A stretch of 64,000 bases of DNA from the NCBI RefSeq assembly GCF_021531895.1, contig NZ_JAFBIX010000005.1:1-64000 (forward strand), given 5' to 3'. Each line of letters opens with the position of its first letter. Position 1 is the first letter of the stretch. Source of the DNA: Faecalicatena contorta (GTDB lineage: Bacteria > Bacillota > Clostridia > Lachnospirales > Lachnospiraceae). Of this stretch, positions 8,958 to 17,728 are shown piece after piece. The translations under genes and the position numbers were made by a program. The notes beneath the pieces are model-generated. The model saw nothing but the letters and a program-made list of their open reading frames with translations. It ran no database searches and was not told the DNA's origin.

Positions 8958-9311
8958 TTAGAATAATCCCGGCATCTGACCGCCCATGCCGCCGGTAAAC
9001 TTAGCCATTGCGGATGCCGACTCAGCATCTACTTTATCCATGGCTTCATTTACCGCTGCAACGATCAGATCTTCTAACATCTCTACATCATCCGGATCAA
9101 CCACTTCTTCAGCTAACTTTACTTTCAATACTTTCTTCGCGCCGGAGACCGTCACTTCCACAGCTCCGCCGCCCGCGGTTGCACTGAATTCTTTTGTCTC
9201 CATCTCTTTTGCCTGTTCTTCCATCTGGCGCTGCATCTTCTGTGCCTGTTTCATCAGATTCGCCATATTTCCCGGCATCCCGCCTCCTGGAAATCCACCT
9301 CTTTTTGCCAT
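8958..9311 (-). CDS. YbaB/EbfC family nucleoid-associated protein
   Basis: About 117 residues. The Gly/Met-rich N-terminus ([23 protein letters not shown]) leads into the coiled-coil helix, the three-strand sheet ([16 protein letters not shown]) and the C-terminal helix [15 protein letters not shown], which form the dimeric tweezer-like DNA-binding fold. ATG at 9311 sits 8 bases after AGGAGG and is preferred over 9317. Between dnaX and recR, as in most bacteria. Confidence 0.95.
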   Translation of the reverse strand: MAKRGGFPGGGMPGNMANLMKQAQKMQRQMEEQAKEMETKEFSATAGGGAVEVTVSGAKKVLKVKLAEEVVDPDDVEMLEDLIVAAVNEAMDKVDAESASAMAKFTGGMGGQMPGLF

Positions 9312-9323
9312 ATTCATATCCTC

Positions 9324-10898
9324 CTACTCATCTTCTATTGTTATATCCATGTGGATCAGATTTTCAATATCAACAAAATGATCCTCAAACTTGCGTCCTT
9401 CTTCTAATTGTCGGACTTCTACTTCCATTCGCTTCCCAATCTTTTCTTCAATCAACCCTTCAATCTCTGCCTTATGTTCTGCTGCGGCGACAAAGCTTGC
9501 ACTAACTTCATCCGGGAGCACAATAAGCAGACGATTACCTTCTCCTGCGCTAAGTCTTGCCTTTTTAAGATAAGTTCTAAGCAGCGGAGAGGCATCATTT
9601 GCAATCACACGAAAATCTTTCACCACTGCTTTCACATCTTCATTCAGCGCCTTGGGAATCTCCGGTTTTGACTGTTGCGATGTCTGCTGCGCCTGCTCTC
9701 CATTTACATAGACAACTCTTTCCTTTACTTTGGCTTCCGGCAGACCCTCTTCCAATTGTTTTTCGATTGCCCGGATACGATCCAGAAGAGCATCTGGATT
9801 CCGATCCATCTCTGGTTTGCACAACTTAATCAATGTCACTTCCAAAAGAACTCTTTTTTGGCTTGCGTATTTCAACTGATTGGTAAGATCTGAGAAGATT
9901 CTAATATAACGGATCAGTGTCTCATTGTCAATCATCTGCGCCTCTTCTTTTAGCTGAACCAGATTCTCTGTGGACACATCCAGTACGTCCTCCATATTAT
10001 CAGAACTTTTTACCAGCAGCAAGTTTCTGAGATACCAGGTAAAATCTGCTGCAAGCTGAGACAGTTCACGGCCTTGCATGACCAATTCATCTACCGTTTC
10101 AATCACTTTATGCACATCCATGACCAGAAGTTCCCGAAGAAGCCGGCTAAACACTTCTGTATCTACAGCCCCCAGGACTTCCAGCACATGGTCATAGGTC
10201 AGTTTTTCTCCAATATAAAAAGCAACACATTGATCCAGAAGACTAAGCGAATCTCGCATGGAGCCATCTGCCATCTTAGCAATATAGCGAACCGCCTTTT
10301 CTTCTACATCCCACTGTTCTTTATCAATTAATTCCCGAAGCCTTGCGGAAATAGTTTCGATAGAAATTCTTTTAAAATCATACCGTTGGCATCGGCTCAA
10401 AATCGTGATCGGAATTTTATGCGCTTCTGTAGTCGCCAGGATAAAGATAACATACTCCGGCGGTTCCTCCAAAGTTTTCAGCAACGCATTGAACGCTCCA
10501 ATAGAGAGCATATGAACCTCATCTATAATATATACTTTGTAGCGTCCTTCCGTCGGACGATATGACACTTCCTCCCGGATTTCACGGATATTATCCACAC
10601 CGTTGTTAGATGCCGCATCAATCTCGATGACATTCATAGAAGCTCCAGACGCAATCGCTTTACACATGGCACACTCACCGCAAGGACTTCCGTCAATTGG
10701 ATGTTCACAATTAACTGCTTTGGCAAATATCTTTGCCACCGTTGTTTTCCCGGTTCCCCGCGTTCCACAGAACAGATATGCATGTCCTATACGGTCTGCC
10801 ATGATCTGATTTTTTAATGTCTTTACAATTGCATCCTGCCCCTTTACATCCTCAAACTCATCCGGACGAAATTTTCGATATAATGCCGTATATGACAT
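9324..10898 (-). CDS. dnaX: DNA polymerase III subunit gamma/tau
   Basis: 524 residues. The AAA+ clamp-loader part has YRKFRPDEFEDVKGQ, Walker A GTRGTGKTT, the zinc-binding cysteines CEHPIDGSPCGECAMC, Walker B YIIDEVHML, sensor 1 (FILATTEAHKIP) and the SRC arginine-finger motif (TILSRCQRYDF). Domain III and a shortened tau-like C-terminal region (about 400-524) follow. No programmed frameshift signal was seen. It loads the beta clamp and bridges polymerase and helicase. First gene of dnaX-ybaB-recR; pfkA ends 27 bp upstream. Confidence 0.97.
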   Translation of the reverse strand: MSYTALYRKFRPDEFEDVKGQDAIVKTLKNQIMADRIGHAYLFCGTRGTGKTTVAKIFAKAVNCEHPIDGSPCGECAMCKAIASGASMNVIEIDAASNNGVDNIREIREEVSYRPTEGRYKVYIIDEVHMLSIGAFNALLKTLEEPPEYVIFILATTEAHKIPITILSRCQRYDFKRISIETISARLRELIDKEQWDVEEKAVRYIAKMADGSMRDSLSLLDQCVAFYIGEKLTYDHVLEVLGAVDTEVFSRLLRELLVMDVHKVIETVDELVMQGRELSQLAADFTWYLRNLLLVKSSDNMEDVLDVSTENLVQLKEEAQMIDNETLIRYIRIFSDLTNQLKYASQKRVLLEVTLIKLCKPEMDRNPDALLDRIRAIEKQLEEGLPEAKVKERVVYVNGEQAQQTSQQSKPEIPKALNEDVKAVVKDFRVIANDASPLLRTYLKKARLSAGEGNRLLIVLPDEVSASFVAAAEHKAEIEGLIEEKIGKRMEVEVRQLEEGRKFEDHFVDIENLIHMDITIEDE

Positions 10899-10925
10899 TC
10901 TCTACACTCCCCGCTTCTTACGTCT

Positions 10926-12002
10926 TTATTTTGTACCGAAACTGATGCCCGTCATCTCTGCTTCCTTGATAATGCTGGAATTCGGATCAACATATTTCAG
11001 CTTACCGGCAACTTCTGCTAATGGAACACGTACAATTTCATTTTTCTTCACGCCCATCATACAGCCATAATTTCCTTCCAGAATTGCCTCTGCCGCTGCT
11101 GCACCAAGTCTCGTTGCAAGCACACGGTCATACGGGCACGGAGAACCACCACGCTGTGTATGGCCCGGAACAGTAATACGAACTTCCTGATCTGTCTTCT
11201 TCTGAATTCTTTCAGCCACTTCATATGCAACAGAAGGATATTTCTTCTTTGCTACCTTCTCTTTCATCTCTTTTTTGGATAGCTTGGCATCTTCTTTTGA
11301 AATTGCACCTTCAGCAACAGCGATAATCGTAAATCTCTTTCCTGCTGCTTTTCTCTTATTGATAGCATCCACCACCACATCAATATCATATGGAATCTCA
11401 GGAAGCAGAATAATATCTGCACCACCTGCAATTCCTGCATGGAGTGTTACCCATCCGACTTTATGTCCCATGATCTCAACAATAAATACGCGGCTGTGTG
11501 ATGTCGCAGTCGTGTGAATCTTATCAATCGTATCCGTAGCAATATCTACCGCACTCTGGAAACCAAACGTCATATCCGTTCCCCACAGATCGTTGTCAAT
11601 CGTCTTTGGAAGTGTAATGACATTCAATCCTTCCTCGCGAAGCATATTCGCTGTCTTATGTGTTCCATTACCGCCAAGTACCACGAGACAATCCAGATTC
11701 AATTTGTGATAAGTATGTTTCATTGCTTCAACCTTGTCCAAACCGTTCTCGTCTGGTACTCTCATCAATTTAAACGGCTGTCTGGAAGTCCCAAGAATTG
11801 TTCCTCCAACCGTCAGAATTCCTGAGAAATCCCTGGAAGTCAGCATCTTAAAATTAGAATAAATCAATCCCTTATAGCCTTCTTGAAATCCATAGATCTC
11901 AACATCGTCTCTCTTTGAACAGATTCCTTTTACAACGCCACGCATAGCTGCATTTAAAGCCTGGCAGTCTCCTCCACTTGTAAGCATTCCTATTCTTAAC
12001 AT
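10926..12002 (-). CDS. pfkA: 6-phosphofructokinase (group III-like)
   Basis: 358 residues from ATG 12002, which has AAAGGAG 7 bases upstream. The frame is open far upstream, but the family N-terminus MLRIGMLTSGGDCQALNA fixes the start. Active-site segments are GGNGTHKTA, PKTIDND (catalytic Asp), the IVEIMGHKVGW helix, AEGA and VPGHTQRGGSPCPYDR. Gly in GGNGT is typical of ATP-dependent enzymes, whereas Lys in PKTIDND is typical of the pyrophosphate-type lineage. This mixed pair is known from group III ATP enzymes such as that of Streptomyces coelicolor, so ATP is the likelier donor. It catalyses the committed step of glycolysis. Divergent from map. Confidence 0.93.
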   Translation of the reverse strand: MLRIGMLTSGGDCQALNAAMRGVVKGICSKRDDVEIYGFQEGYKGLIYSNFKMLTSRDFSGILTVGGTILGTSRQPFKLMRVPDENGLDKVEAMKHTYHKLNLDCLVVLGGNGTHKTANMLREEGLNVITLPKTIDNDLWGTDMTFGFQSAVDIATDTIDKIHTTATSHSRVFIVEIMGHKVGWVTLHAGIAGGADIILLPEIPYDIDVVVDAINKRKAAGKRFTIIAVAEGAISKEDAKLSKKEMKEKVAKKKYPSVAYEVAERIQKKTDQEVRITVPGHTQRGGSPCPYDRVLATRLGAAAAEAILEGNYGCMMGVKKNEIVRVPLAEVAGKLKYVDPNSSIIKEAEMTGISFGTK

Positions 12003-12072
12003 ACGCCTGCTCCTTTCACACTCAAACTTATTACACTTTAGTTTATCACAGAGTATGATGCAATTACAAGGA

Positions 12073-12107
12073 GAGGACGGGGGTTTTTGAAAAAACCCCA
12101 TCCCCTC
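12073..12107. repeat. solitary REP-like hairpin between pfkA and map
   Basis: GAGGACGGGGGTTTTT is followed by a nearly complementary AAAAAACCCCATCCCCTC, giving a strong hairpin without the ACAGGG tail. Core (GGACGGGGGTTTTT) and loop match the full repeats elsewhere in the window. It lies in the shared upstream region of two divergent genes; TTGACA at 12108-12113 directly follows it, and TATAAT at 12122-12127 is too close to pair with it. Confidence 0.7.
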
Positions 12108-12165
12108 TTGACAAAGGATGCTATAATTATAAGTAAAGTATTTTGCAAAGAAAGTAGGTAATATT

Positions 12166-12975
12166 GTGGATAAACTGGATATAAAATTATGGTCTCTGGC
12201 CGCCAAGGGACAGATTGTTCCTGACCGTTCTCTTTTAAAGACTCCGGCGCAGATCGAAGCAATCAGAAAGAGCGCCGATTTGAACACAGCGGTCCTGGAT
12301 CATGTGGCTGCCCATATTCACGAGGGCATGAGTACAGCAGAAATTGACAGACTGGTTTATGATTTCACAACGGAGCATGGCGGAATCCCAGCACCGCTTA
12401 ATTATGAAGGTTTCCCAAAGAGCGTATGTACCTCTATTAACAACGTCATCTGCCATGGGATTCCATCCGAAGATGAGATTTTGAGAAACGGGGATATCAT
12501 CAATGTGGATGTATCTACTATTCTGAATGGTTATTTTTCAGATGCTTCCCGCATGTTTACTATCGGAGATGTATCTCCTGAGGCAGCGAAGCTGGTACAG
12601 GTAACGAAGGAATGCGTGGAACTCGGTCTCAAAGAGGCGAAACCTTGGGGACACCTGGGGGATATTGCTTACGCAATTAACTCTCACGCACAAAAGAATG
12701 GCTACTCTGTTGTCGAAGAAATTGGAGGCCACGGCATTGGCCTTGCTTTCCACGAAGACCCTTTTGTCAGCTATGTAACTCCTAAGGGAAGTGAAATGGT
12801 TTTGGTTCCAGGCATGATGTTCACCATCGAACCAATGATCAACGAAGGCAGCCCTGATTTCTTCATCGACGAAGAGAATGGCTGGACCGTCTATACTATG
12901 GATGATAGCCTGTCTGCCCAGATTGAATACATGGTACTGATTACAGAAGATGGTGTAGAAGTACTATCGAAATAA
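12166..12975 (+). CDS. map: methionine aminopeptidase, type I
   Basis: 269 residues, GTG start with AAGTAGG upstream. The pita-bread fold metal ligands and motifs are present: NNVICHGIPS (His), INVDVSTILNGYFSDASRMF (two Asp ligands), GGHGIGLAFHEDP (His), TIEPMI (Glu) and AQIEYMVLIT (Glu). It removes the initiator methionine from nascent proteins. The N-terminal 30 residues are slightly longer than the minimal type I enzyme but have no SEC-C zinc motif. Single-gene unit, divergent from pfkA, closed by a strong hairpin. Confidence 0.96.
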   Translation: MDKLDIKLWSLAAKGQIVPDRSLLKTPAQIEAIRKSADLNTAVLDHVAAHIHEGMSTAEIDRLVYDFTTEHGGIPAPLNYEGFPKSVCTSINNVICHGIPSEDEILRNGDIINVDVSTILNGYFSDASRMFTIGDVSPEAAKLVQVTKECVELGLKEAKPWGHLGDIAYAINSHAQKNGYSVVEEIGGHGIGLAFHEDPFVSYVTPKGSEMVLVPGMMFTIEPMINEGSPDFFIDEENGWTVYTMDDSLSAQIEYMVLITEDGVEVLSK

Positions 12976-13010
12976 TAATTGCTTTCTAGTGTCTGCCACA
13001 GAAAAAAAGG

Positions 13011-13053
13011 AAAAGGAAAACGTCTGCAAATTACCAGAGGACGTTTTCCTTTT
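13011..13053 (+). terminator. terminator of map
   Basis: A 14-bp perfect stem (AAAAGGAAAACGTC, 13011-13024, with 13040-13053) is followed by TTTCTTCTT, 35 bp after the map stop codon. Confidence 0.85.
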
Positions 13054-13071
13054 TCTTCTTATGTTAAGGAA

Positions 13072-13210
13072 TTAATTCAGGTATCCGTATTGTTTTAATG
13101 TATCTTTCAAACGTACAACAGTCTCTTCTGGAAGATCTGACAATACAGGTTTGCGTGAATATCCGGCATTGACACCTCGCATCTTAAGACCTTCTTCCCT
13201 TTCTTTTCTT
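13072..13210 (-). pseudogene. 3' remnant of a DapA/NanA family (dihydrodipicolinate synthase-like) lyase gene
   Basis: The minus strand encodes a C-terminal tail with the pattern LKMRGVNAGYSRKPVL, then a DLPEE helix ending in LKQYGYLN and a stop. This is the typical end of the class I lyase family of dihydrodipicolinate synthase and N-acetylneuraminate lyase (RGV-AG-x-RxP, then a helix ending L-x-x-x-G-x-L). Only about 40 codons remain. Upstream it merges with the 3' end of the amylase gene, and no barrel or active-site sequence exists. The frame is still open to an ATG at 13236, so a 54-residue ORF is possible but unlikely to be functional. Confidence 0.6.
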
Positions 13211-15301
13211 CTATAAACTCTTTTCATTACTTTCATTCTGATTTGGGCAAGTCTGCTTATCCATGTCCCTCATACTAAGTACAAGCGCTGAATGTGCACC
13301 CATATTGGCCACCACTTCGCCATCTTCTACGAGGAATTCATCATAATTCGTCGAATATCCGTCCAGATAAGAATACATCAACTTCTTCATTCTGCACTTC
13401 ATCGGAATCTCTGCCTGCCATACCGGCACAGTTACCTGCGCAAGCTCACTGCGGTTATTGATAATAACGATGACCTTGTCTTCTTCCAGAAAACGGCCAT
13501 ATGCCAGAATATTTTCATCCCAATACAGCATATTCAGGGAACCAGTCCTAAGAGCCGGATGTTCTTTGTGAATCCGAATCATCTCTCGATGAAATGCAAT
13601 CAGCTCCTTATCTTCATGACCCCATGGGTAAGTGCGCCGATTATCAGGATCTGTAAATCCACATACGCCAGCTTCGTCTCCATAATAAACAGTTGGCGCT
13701 CCGACCCAGGTCATCTGCATCACAACAGCTTCGCGCATCACTCCAAGATTTACATAATTATTGGCAGCCTTCGGCCCAAGATGTTCAACTCTCCCAACCA
13801 TGTGATTCGTACGGGTCAGAAATCTGGAATGGTCGTGATTCGACAATTCATTCATCGCAACCTGGAGAGAAGGCGTCAACATATTGGACATATGATGGGA
13901 AATGGATGCCACAAAGTTATCTGCATTGCCCAACAGTTCTTCCCGCGATTCATCGCTGTGCTTCTCCATACCCGTCAAAAACCAGGTCACCGGCTCCATA
14001 AACGCATCATAGTTCATGACCGTATCCCACTCATCTCCCCGGAGCCATTCACTTGGGTCGCCATAATGCTCCGCAAGAATCAACGCATTTGGATTGGCAT
14101 TTTTGACGGCTCTGCGGAATTTTTTCCAGAAACGATGATTATAATCATTGCTTCTTCCAAGATCCGCCGCCACATCCAGACGCCATCCGTCTACATTATA
14201 CGGTGGGGATACCCATTTTCTTCCAATATACAGAATATAGTTTTCTAATTTAACAGAATCTTCGTAATTTAACTTAGGAAGGGTATCATGGCCCCACCAG
14301 CCATCATAATTATAATTATACGGCCAATTCTCCGGTTCCTCTTTGAAGAATCGGAAATAGCTCCGGTATGGACTATCCGGCGAAGTATATGCACCAGGTT
14401 CATAATCTTCCTGTCCTTCATAGATTCTCTCTCGATCCATCCACTTATTAAAAGAGCCACAATGATTAAAAACGCCGTCAAGAATAATCTTCATTCCCCT
14501 CCGGTGAAGTTCTTCCACTAATTTGATGAATAGTTGATTACTGGCTTCCAGATTCTTAATATCCGTTACTCTTTTCTGATATTTTGTCGCCTTTTTATTC
14601 TCTGTCACACCATCCGTCAGGACTTCTCCACCATCTTCCACGATCACACCATAATGTGGATCAATATAGTCATAATCCTGAATATCATATTTATGATTCG
14701 ACGGTGATACAAATAACGGATTAAAATATAGTACTTCTACTCCGAGTTCCTGCAGATAATCCAACTTATTGATCACTCCCTGCAGGTCTCCCCCATAGAA
14801 TTCCCGTACCCCCATATTGGCCGGATACTTATCCCAGTCAGTTACCTTCTGGCTGTATCCGCCTATATAATAATATTCGTTCGTCTCTACATCATTGGTC
14901 TTATCGCCATTATAAAAACGATCCGTAAAAATCTGGTACATCACTGCACCTTTTGCCCAGTCCGGTGTTGAAAATCCCGGCACAATGACAAAATCATAAA
15001 ATTCTACAATCTCTTTTGCAACTCCACATCTATTATAATAACAGGTCGTATCATCATCCCTGATTTCAAAGCAATAACGGAAAGGTTCTTCATTCAGGCG
15101 CCATTTGATCATATAATAATCAAACTCGCCACTGGTACTCTCTTTTTCCATATCATATCCACCGACCGCCGTCATCAGACGCACCCGCACCTTATCATCC
15201 TTCGCCGTACGAAAACGTAAAATTACGGTCTCATTTTCCTGCGGTTCCTGTGGAATCACATAGCTTGCAGTCCCATCGCAAAACAACGCTTGTTTTTTCA
15301 T
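13211..15301 (-). CDS. glycoside hydrolase family 13 (neopullulanase/alpha-amylase type)
   Basis: About 696 residues from ATG 15301 (AGAGGAA 9 bases upstream; the frame opens at 15322). An N-terminal beta domain of CBM34 type (about 1-125) precedes the catalytic barrel starting at AVMYQIFTDRFYNGD. Conserved regions: ILDGVFNHCG, GWRLDVAADLG (nucleophile Asp), ALILAEHYGDPSEW (acid/base Glu) and NELSNHDHSRF (transition-state Asp). No signal peptide, so it acts in the cytoplasm on imported maltodextrins or pullulan fragments. The last residues (MDKQTCPNQNESNEKSL) lie next to, and may be read from, the remnant DNA downstream. 35 bp after ftsH on the same strand. Confidence 0.9.
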   Translation of the reverse strand: MKKQALFCDGTASYVIPQEPQENETVILRFRTAKDDKVRVRLMTAVGGYDMEKESTSGEFDYYMIKWRLNEEPFRYCFEIRDDDTTCYYNRCGVAKEIVEFYDFVIVPGFSTPDWAKGAVMYQIFTDRFYNGDKTNDVETNEYYYIGGYSQKVTDWDKYPANMGVREFYGGDLQGVINKLDYLQELGVEVLYFNPLFVSPSNHKYDIQDYDYIDPHYGVIVEDGGEVLTDGVTENKKATKYQKRVTDIKNLEASNQLFIKLVEELHRRGMKIILDGVFNHCGSFNKWMDRERIYEGQEDYEPGAYTSPDSPYRSYFRFFKEEPENWPYNYNYDGWWGHDTLPKLNYEDSVKLENYILYIGRKWVSPPYNVDGWRLDVAADLGRSNDYNHRFWKKFRRAVKNANPNALILAEHYGDPSEWLRGDEWDTVMNYDAFMEPVTWFLTGMEKHSDESREELLGNADNFVASISHHMSNMLTPSLQVAMNELSNHDHSRFLTRTNHMVGRVEHLGPKAANNYVNLGVMREAVVMQMTWVGAPTVYYGDEAGVCGFTDPDNRRTYPWGHEDKELIAFHREMIRIHKEHPALRTGSLNMLYWDENILAYGRFLEEDKVIVIINNRSELAQVTVPVWQAEIPMKCRMKKLMYSYLDGYSTNYDEFLVEDGEVVANMGAHSALVLSMRDMDKQTCPNQNESNEKSL

Positions 15302-15336
15302 GCAATCCATTTCCTCTCTCATTCATCATTTTTGTA

Positions 15337-17184
15337 TTATGCTTCTGATACTTCTCCAGTAAATAATGATTCAAATTCTTCTCTTGAGATTTTTTCTTTT
15401 TCTAACAACAAGTTTGCACATGCGTGGAGAACATCATCGTATTTGTGGATGATATGTCTGGCTCTTGCATAACATTCATCAATAATACGTTTTACTTCCT
15501 GATCGATCACTGTTGCCACACCTTCTCCATATCCACGGGATGTATGGGCAAGATCTCTTCCTATAAACACTTCATCACTGTCATCATCATAATTAATCAA
15601 TCCAACAGCCTCAGACATACCGAACTTGGTAACCATAGACTTTGCAAGTCCAGTCGCCTGTTTGATATCCTGAGAAGCTCCTGTCGTGATATCATCAAAC
15701 ACTTCTTCTTCTGCTACTCGACCACCCAATGCTACCGTGATATCCTGAAGCATCTTTCCTTTGGTGTTAAACATCTCATCATTTTCCGGCAACGGCATTG
15801 TATAGCCACCTGCGCTTCCTGTCGGAATGATCGACACACTATAGACCGGTCCAACATCCGGAAGTACATGGAACAAAATTGCATGGCCGGCTTCATGGAA
15901 CGCAGTAATTCTCTTCTCTTTATCAGAGATAACACGGCTTTTCTTCTCCGCACCGATTCCAACTTTAACAAATGCTTTCTGAATATCTTCCTGCTTCAGA
16001 TATATCCGATCACTCTTAGCCGCCAGGATTGCCGCTTCATTCAGAAGATTCTCAAGATCTGCCCCCGTGAAACCTGCCGTCGTCTGTGCAATCTGCTTCA
16101 GATCAATCTCTTCACTCAATGGTTTGCCCTTGGCATGAACTTTCAGGATCTCTTCTCGTCCTTTGATATCCGGTCTTCCTACCATAACCTTACGGTCAAA
16201 ACGTCCCGGACGAAGAATTGCCGGGTCAAGAATATCAACACGGTTGGTCGCAGCCATTACAATGATGCCTTCATTCACACCAAAGCCATCCATCTCCACC
16301 AGCAGCTGATTTAATGTCTGCTCCCTTTCATCATGGCCTCCGCCCATACCAGTTCCACGGCGTCTTGCCACAGCATCGATCTCATCGATAAATATAATAC
16401 ATGGCGCGTTTTTCTTTGCCTCTTCAAACAAATCCCTCACTCGGGAAGCACCTACTCCGACAAACATTTCCACAAAATCCGAACCAGATATTGTAAAGAA
16501 CGGTACTCCTGCTTCTCCGGCGACCGCTTTGGCAAGCAATGTTTTTCCAGTTCCCGGAGGGCCGACAAGCAGTACTCCTTTGGGAATTCTAGCTCCTACC
16601 TGGATATACTTTTTCGGAGCCTTCAGGAAATCTACAATCTCCTCCAGTTCTTCTTTCTCTTCTTTCAGACCTGCCACCTGCGCAAATGTAATCTTTTTGT
16701 CGTTGCCTGTGCTAAGCTTCGCACGACTCTTTCCAAAATTCATCGCTTTGGCATTAGCCCCGCCGCCCTGGCGATTCATAAGTGAAAAGATCAACACAAT
16801 ACCTAAAAGTGTTATCAAAAGCGGCACTAAAGTCGTACCTATCCAACTGTCCTGTGGTACATCCGGCATGGCATAATCAATCTGCTTCTCTTTCAGATAA
16901 TCCTGAATGTCATTCACATCTGACACATACAGCCACTTCACTTCGCCTTCTTCGTCTCCGTGGCTCTTCATCTGTATCTCTACTCTTCCAGTCGGAACAT
17001 TCTTATTCTGTGTAATCGTGACAGATTCTACATCCTCACTTACAATCAGACTTTCAAACTGTTTCCAGGATATCTCTTTTTCTTTCTGATCAACTTGATT
17101 GGTGAACCAGAATGCCGCAAATAAAAATACGACAAACATCAGAACAGTCGCACCGCTCAGTCCTCTAGTCCTTTTATCATTCAA
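15337..17184 (-). CDS. ftsH: ATP-dependent zinc metalloprotease FtsH
   Basis: 615 residues. Two membrane segments (about 10-28 and 110-130) flank an extracellular domain. The AAA module follows, with Walker [10 protein letters not shown], Walker [11 protein letters not shown] and the second region of homology ([22 protein letters not shown]). The protease domain carries the zinc motif HEAGH and the third ligand region around the [11 protein letters not shown] segment. It degrades membrane and short-lived cytoplasmic proteins. It is last in the conserved tilS-hpt-ftsH order; hpt ends 16 bp upstream. SD AAAGGGG is somewhat far from the ATG. Confidence 0.97.
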   Translation of the reverse strand: MNDKRTRGLSGATVLMFVVFLFAAFWFTNQVDQKEKEISWKQFESLIVSEDVESVTITQNKNVPTGRVEIQMKSHGDEEGEVKWLYVSDVNDIQDYLKEKQIDYAMPDVPQDSWIGTTLVPLLITLLGIVLIFSLMNRQGGGANAKAMNFGKSRAKLSTGNDKKITFAQVAGLKEEKEELEEIVDFLKAPKKYIQVGARIPKGVLLVGPPGTGKTLLAKAVAGEAGVPFFTISGSDFVEMFVGVGASRVRDLFEEAKKNAPCIIFIDEIDAVARRRGTGMGGGHDEREQTLNQLLVEMDGFGVNEGIIVMAATNRVDILDPAILRPGRFDRKVMVGRPDIKGREEILKVHAKGKPLSEEIDLKQIAQTTAGFTGADLENLLNEAAILAAKSDRIYLKQEDIQKAFVKVGIGAEKKSRVISDKEKRITAFHEAGHAILFHVLPDVGPVYSVSIIPTGSAGGYTMPLPENDEMFNTKGKMLQDITVALGGRVAEEEVFDDITTGASQDIKQATGLAKSMVTKFGMSEAVGLINYDDDSDEVFIGRDLAHTSRGYGEGVATVIDQEVKRIIDECYARARHIIHKYDDVLHACANLLLEKEKISREEFESLFTGEVSEA

Positions 17185-17200
17185 TGTTTAAAGCCCCTTT

Positions 17201-17728
17201 CTACTCCACTCCTTCTACAACTCCGATGTAAGGCAGGTTTCTATATTTCTGTGCATAATCCAGACCATATCCTACGACAAATTCATCCGGGATCTCAAAT
17301 CCCACATAATCTACCTTTACATCTCTGACTCTGCGGTCAGGCTTATCAAGAAGTGTACACAATCTCATACTCTTTGGATTTCTCTTTTTCAGGATGTCCA
17401 GAAGATAATACAGCGTTCTTCCTGAATCAATGATATCTTCTACTACAAGCACCTCTTTACCTTCCAATGATTCATCCAGGTCTTTCGCGATCTTTACGAC
17501 ACCGCTGGATGAAGTGCCATCGCCATAACTGCTGACACTCATAAAATCCATGGATACTGGCACACTGATTCGTTTTGCCAGTTCACACATAAAGAATACT
17601 CCGCCTTTAAGCACGCAGATTAAATGCACCTGCTTACCTGCGTAATCTTCACTGATTTTTTTTCCTAATTCTTCGATTCGTTTTGCTACTTCCGCTTCTG
17701 GGACCAACACTTTAATGCTCTCTGCCAT
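17201..17728 (-). CDS. hpt: hypoxanthine phosphoribosyltransferase
   Basis: 175 residues from ATG 17728, which follows GGAGG by about 8 bases. The ORF reaches 17743, where the SD itself would be translated. The PRPP-binding loop is VLVVEDIIDSGRTLYYLL. VLKGGVFFMCELAKRI and the C-terminal YVGFEIPDEFVVGYGLDYA complete the 6-oxopurine pattern. It salvages hypoxanthine and guanine. The start overlaps the end of tilS by 17 nt, indicating translational coupling; tilS-hpt-ftsH is a common Firmicutes order. Confidence 0.96.
   Translation of the reverse strand: MAESIKVLVPEAEVAKRIEELGKKISEDYAGKQVHLICVLKGGVFFMCELAKRISVPVSMDFMSVSSYGDGTSSSGVVKIAKDLDESLEGKEVLVVEDIIDSGRTLYYLLDILKKRNPKSMRLCTLLDKPDRRVRDVKVDYVGFEIPDEFVVGYGLDYAQKYRNLPYIGVVEGVE

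Noticed and set aside
12108-12136. TTGACA/TATAAT as a map promoter
   Set aside because: The two boxes are only 8 bp apart; no properly spaced partner for TTGACA is convincing.
15424-16314. 296-codon plus-strand ORF
   Set aside because: It lies opposite ftsH, whose motifs are complete; the long open frame is a codon-bias shadow.
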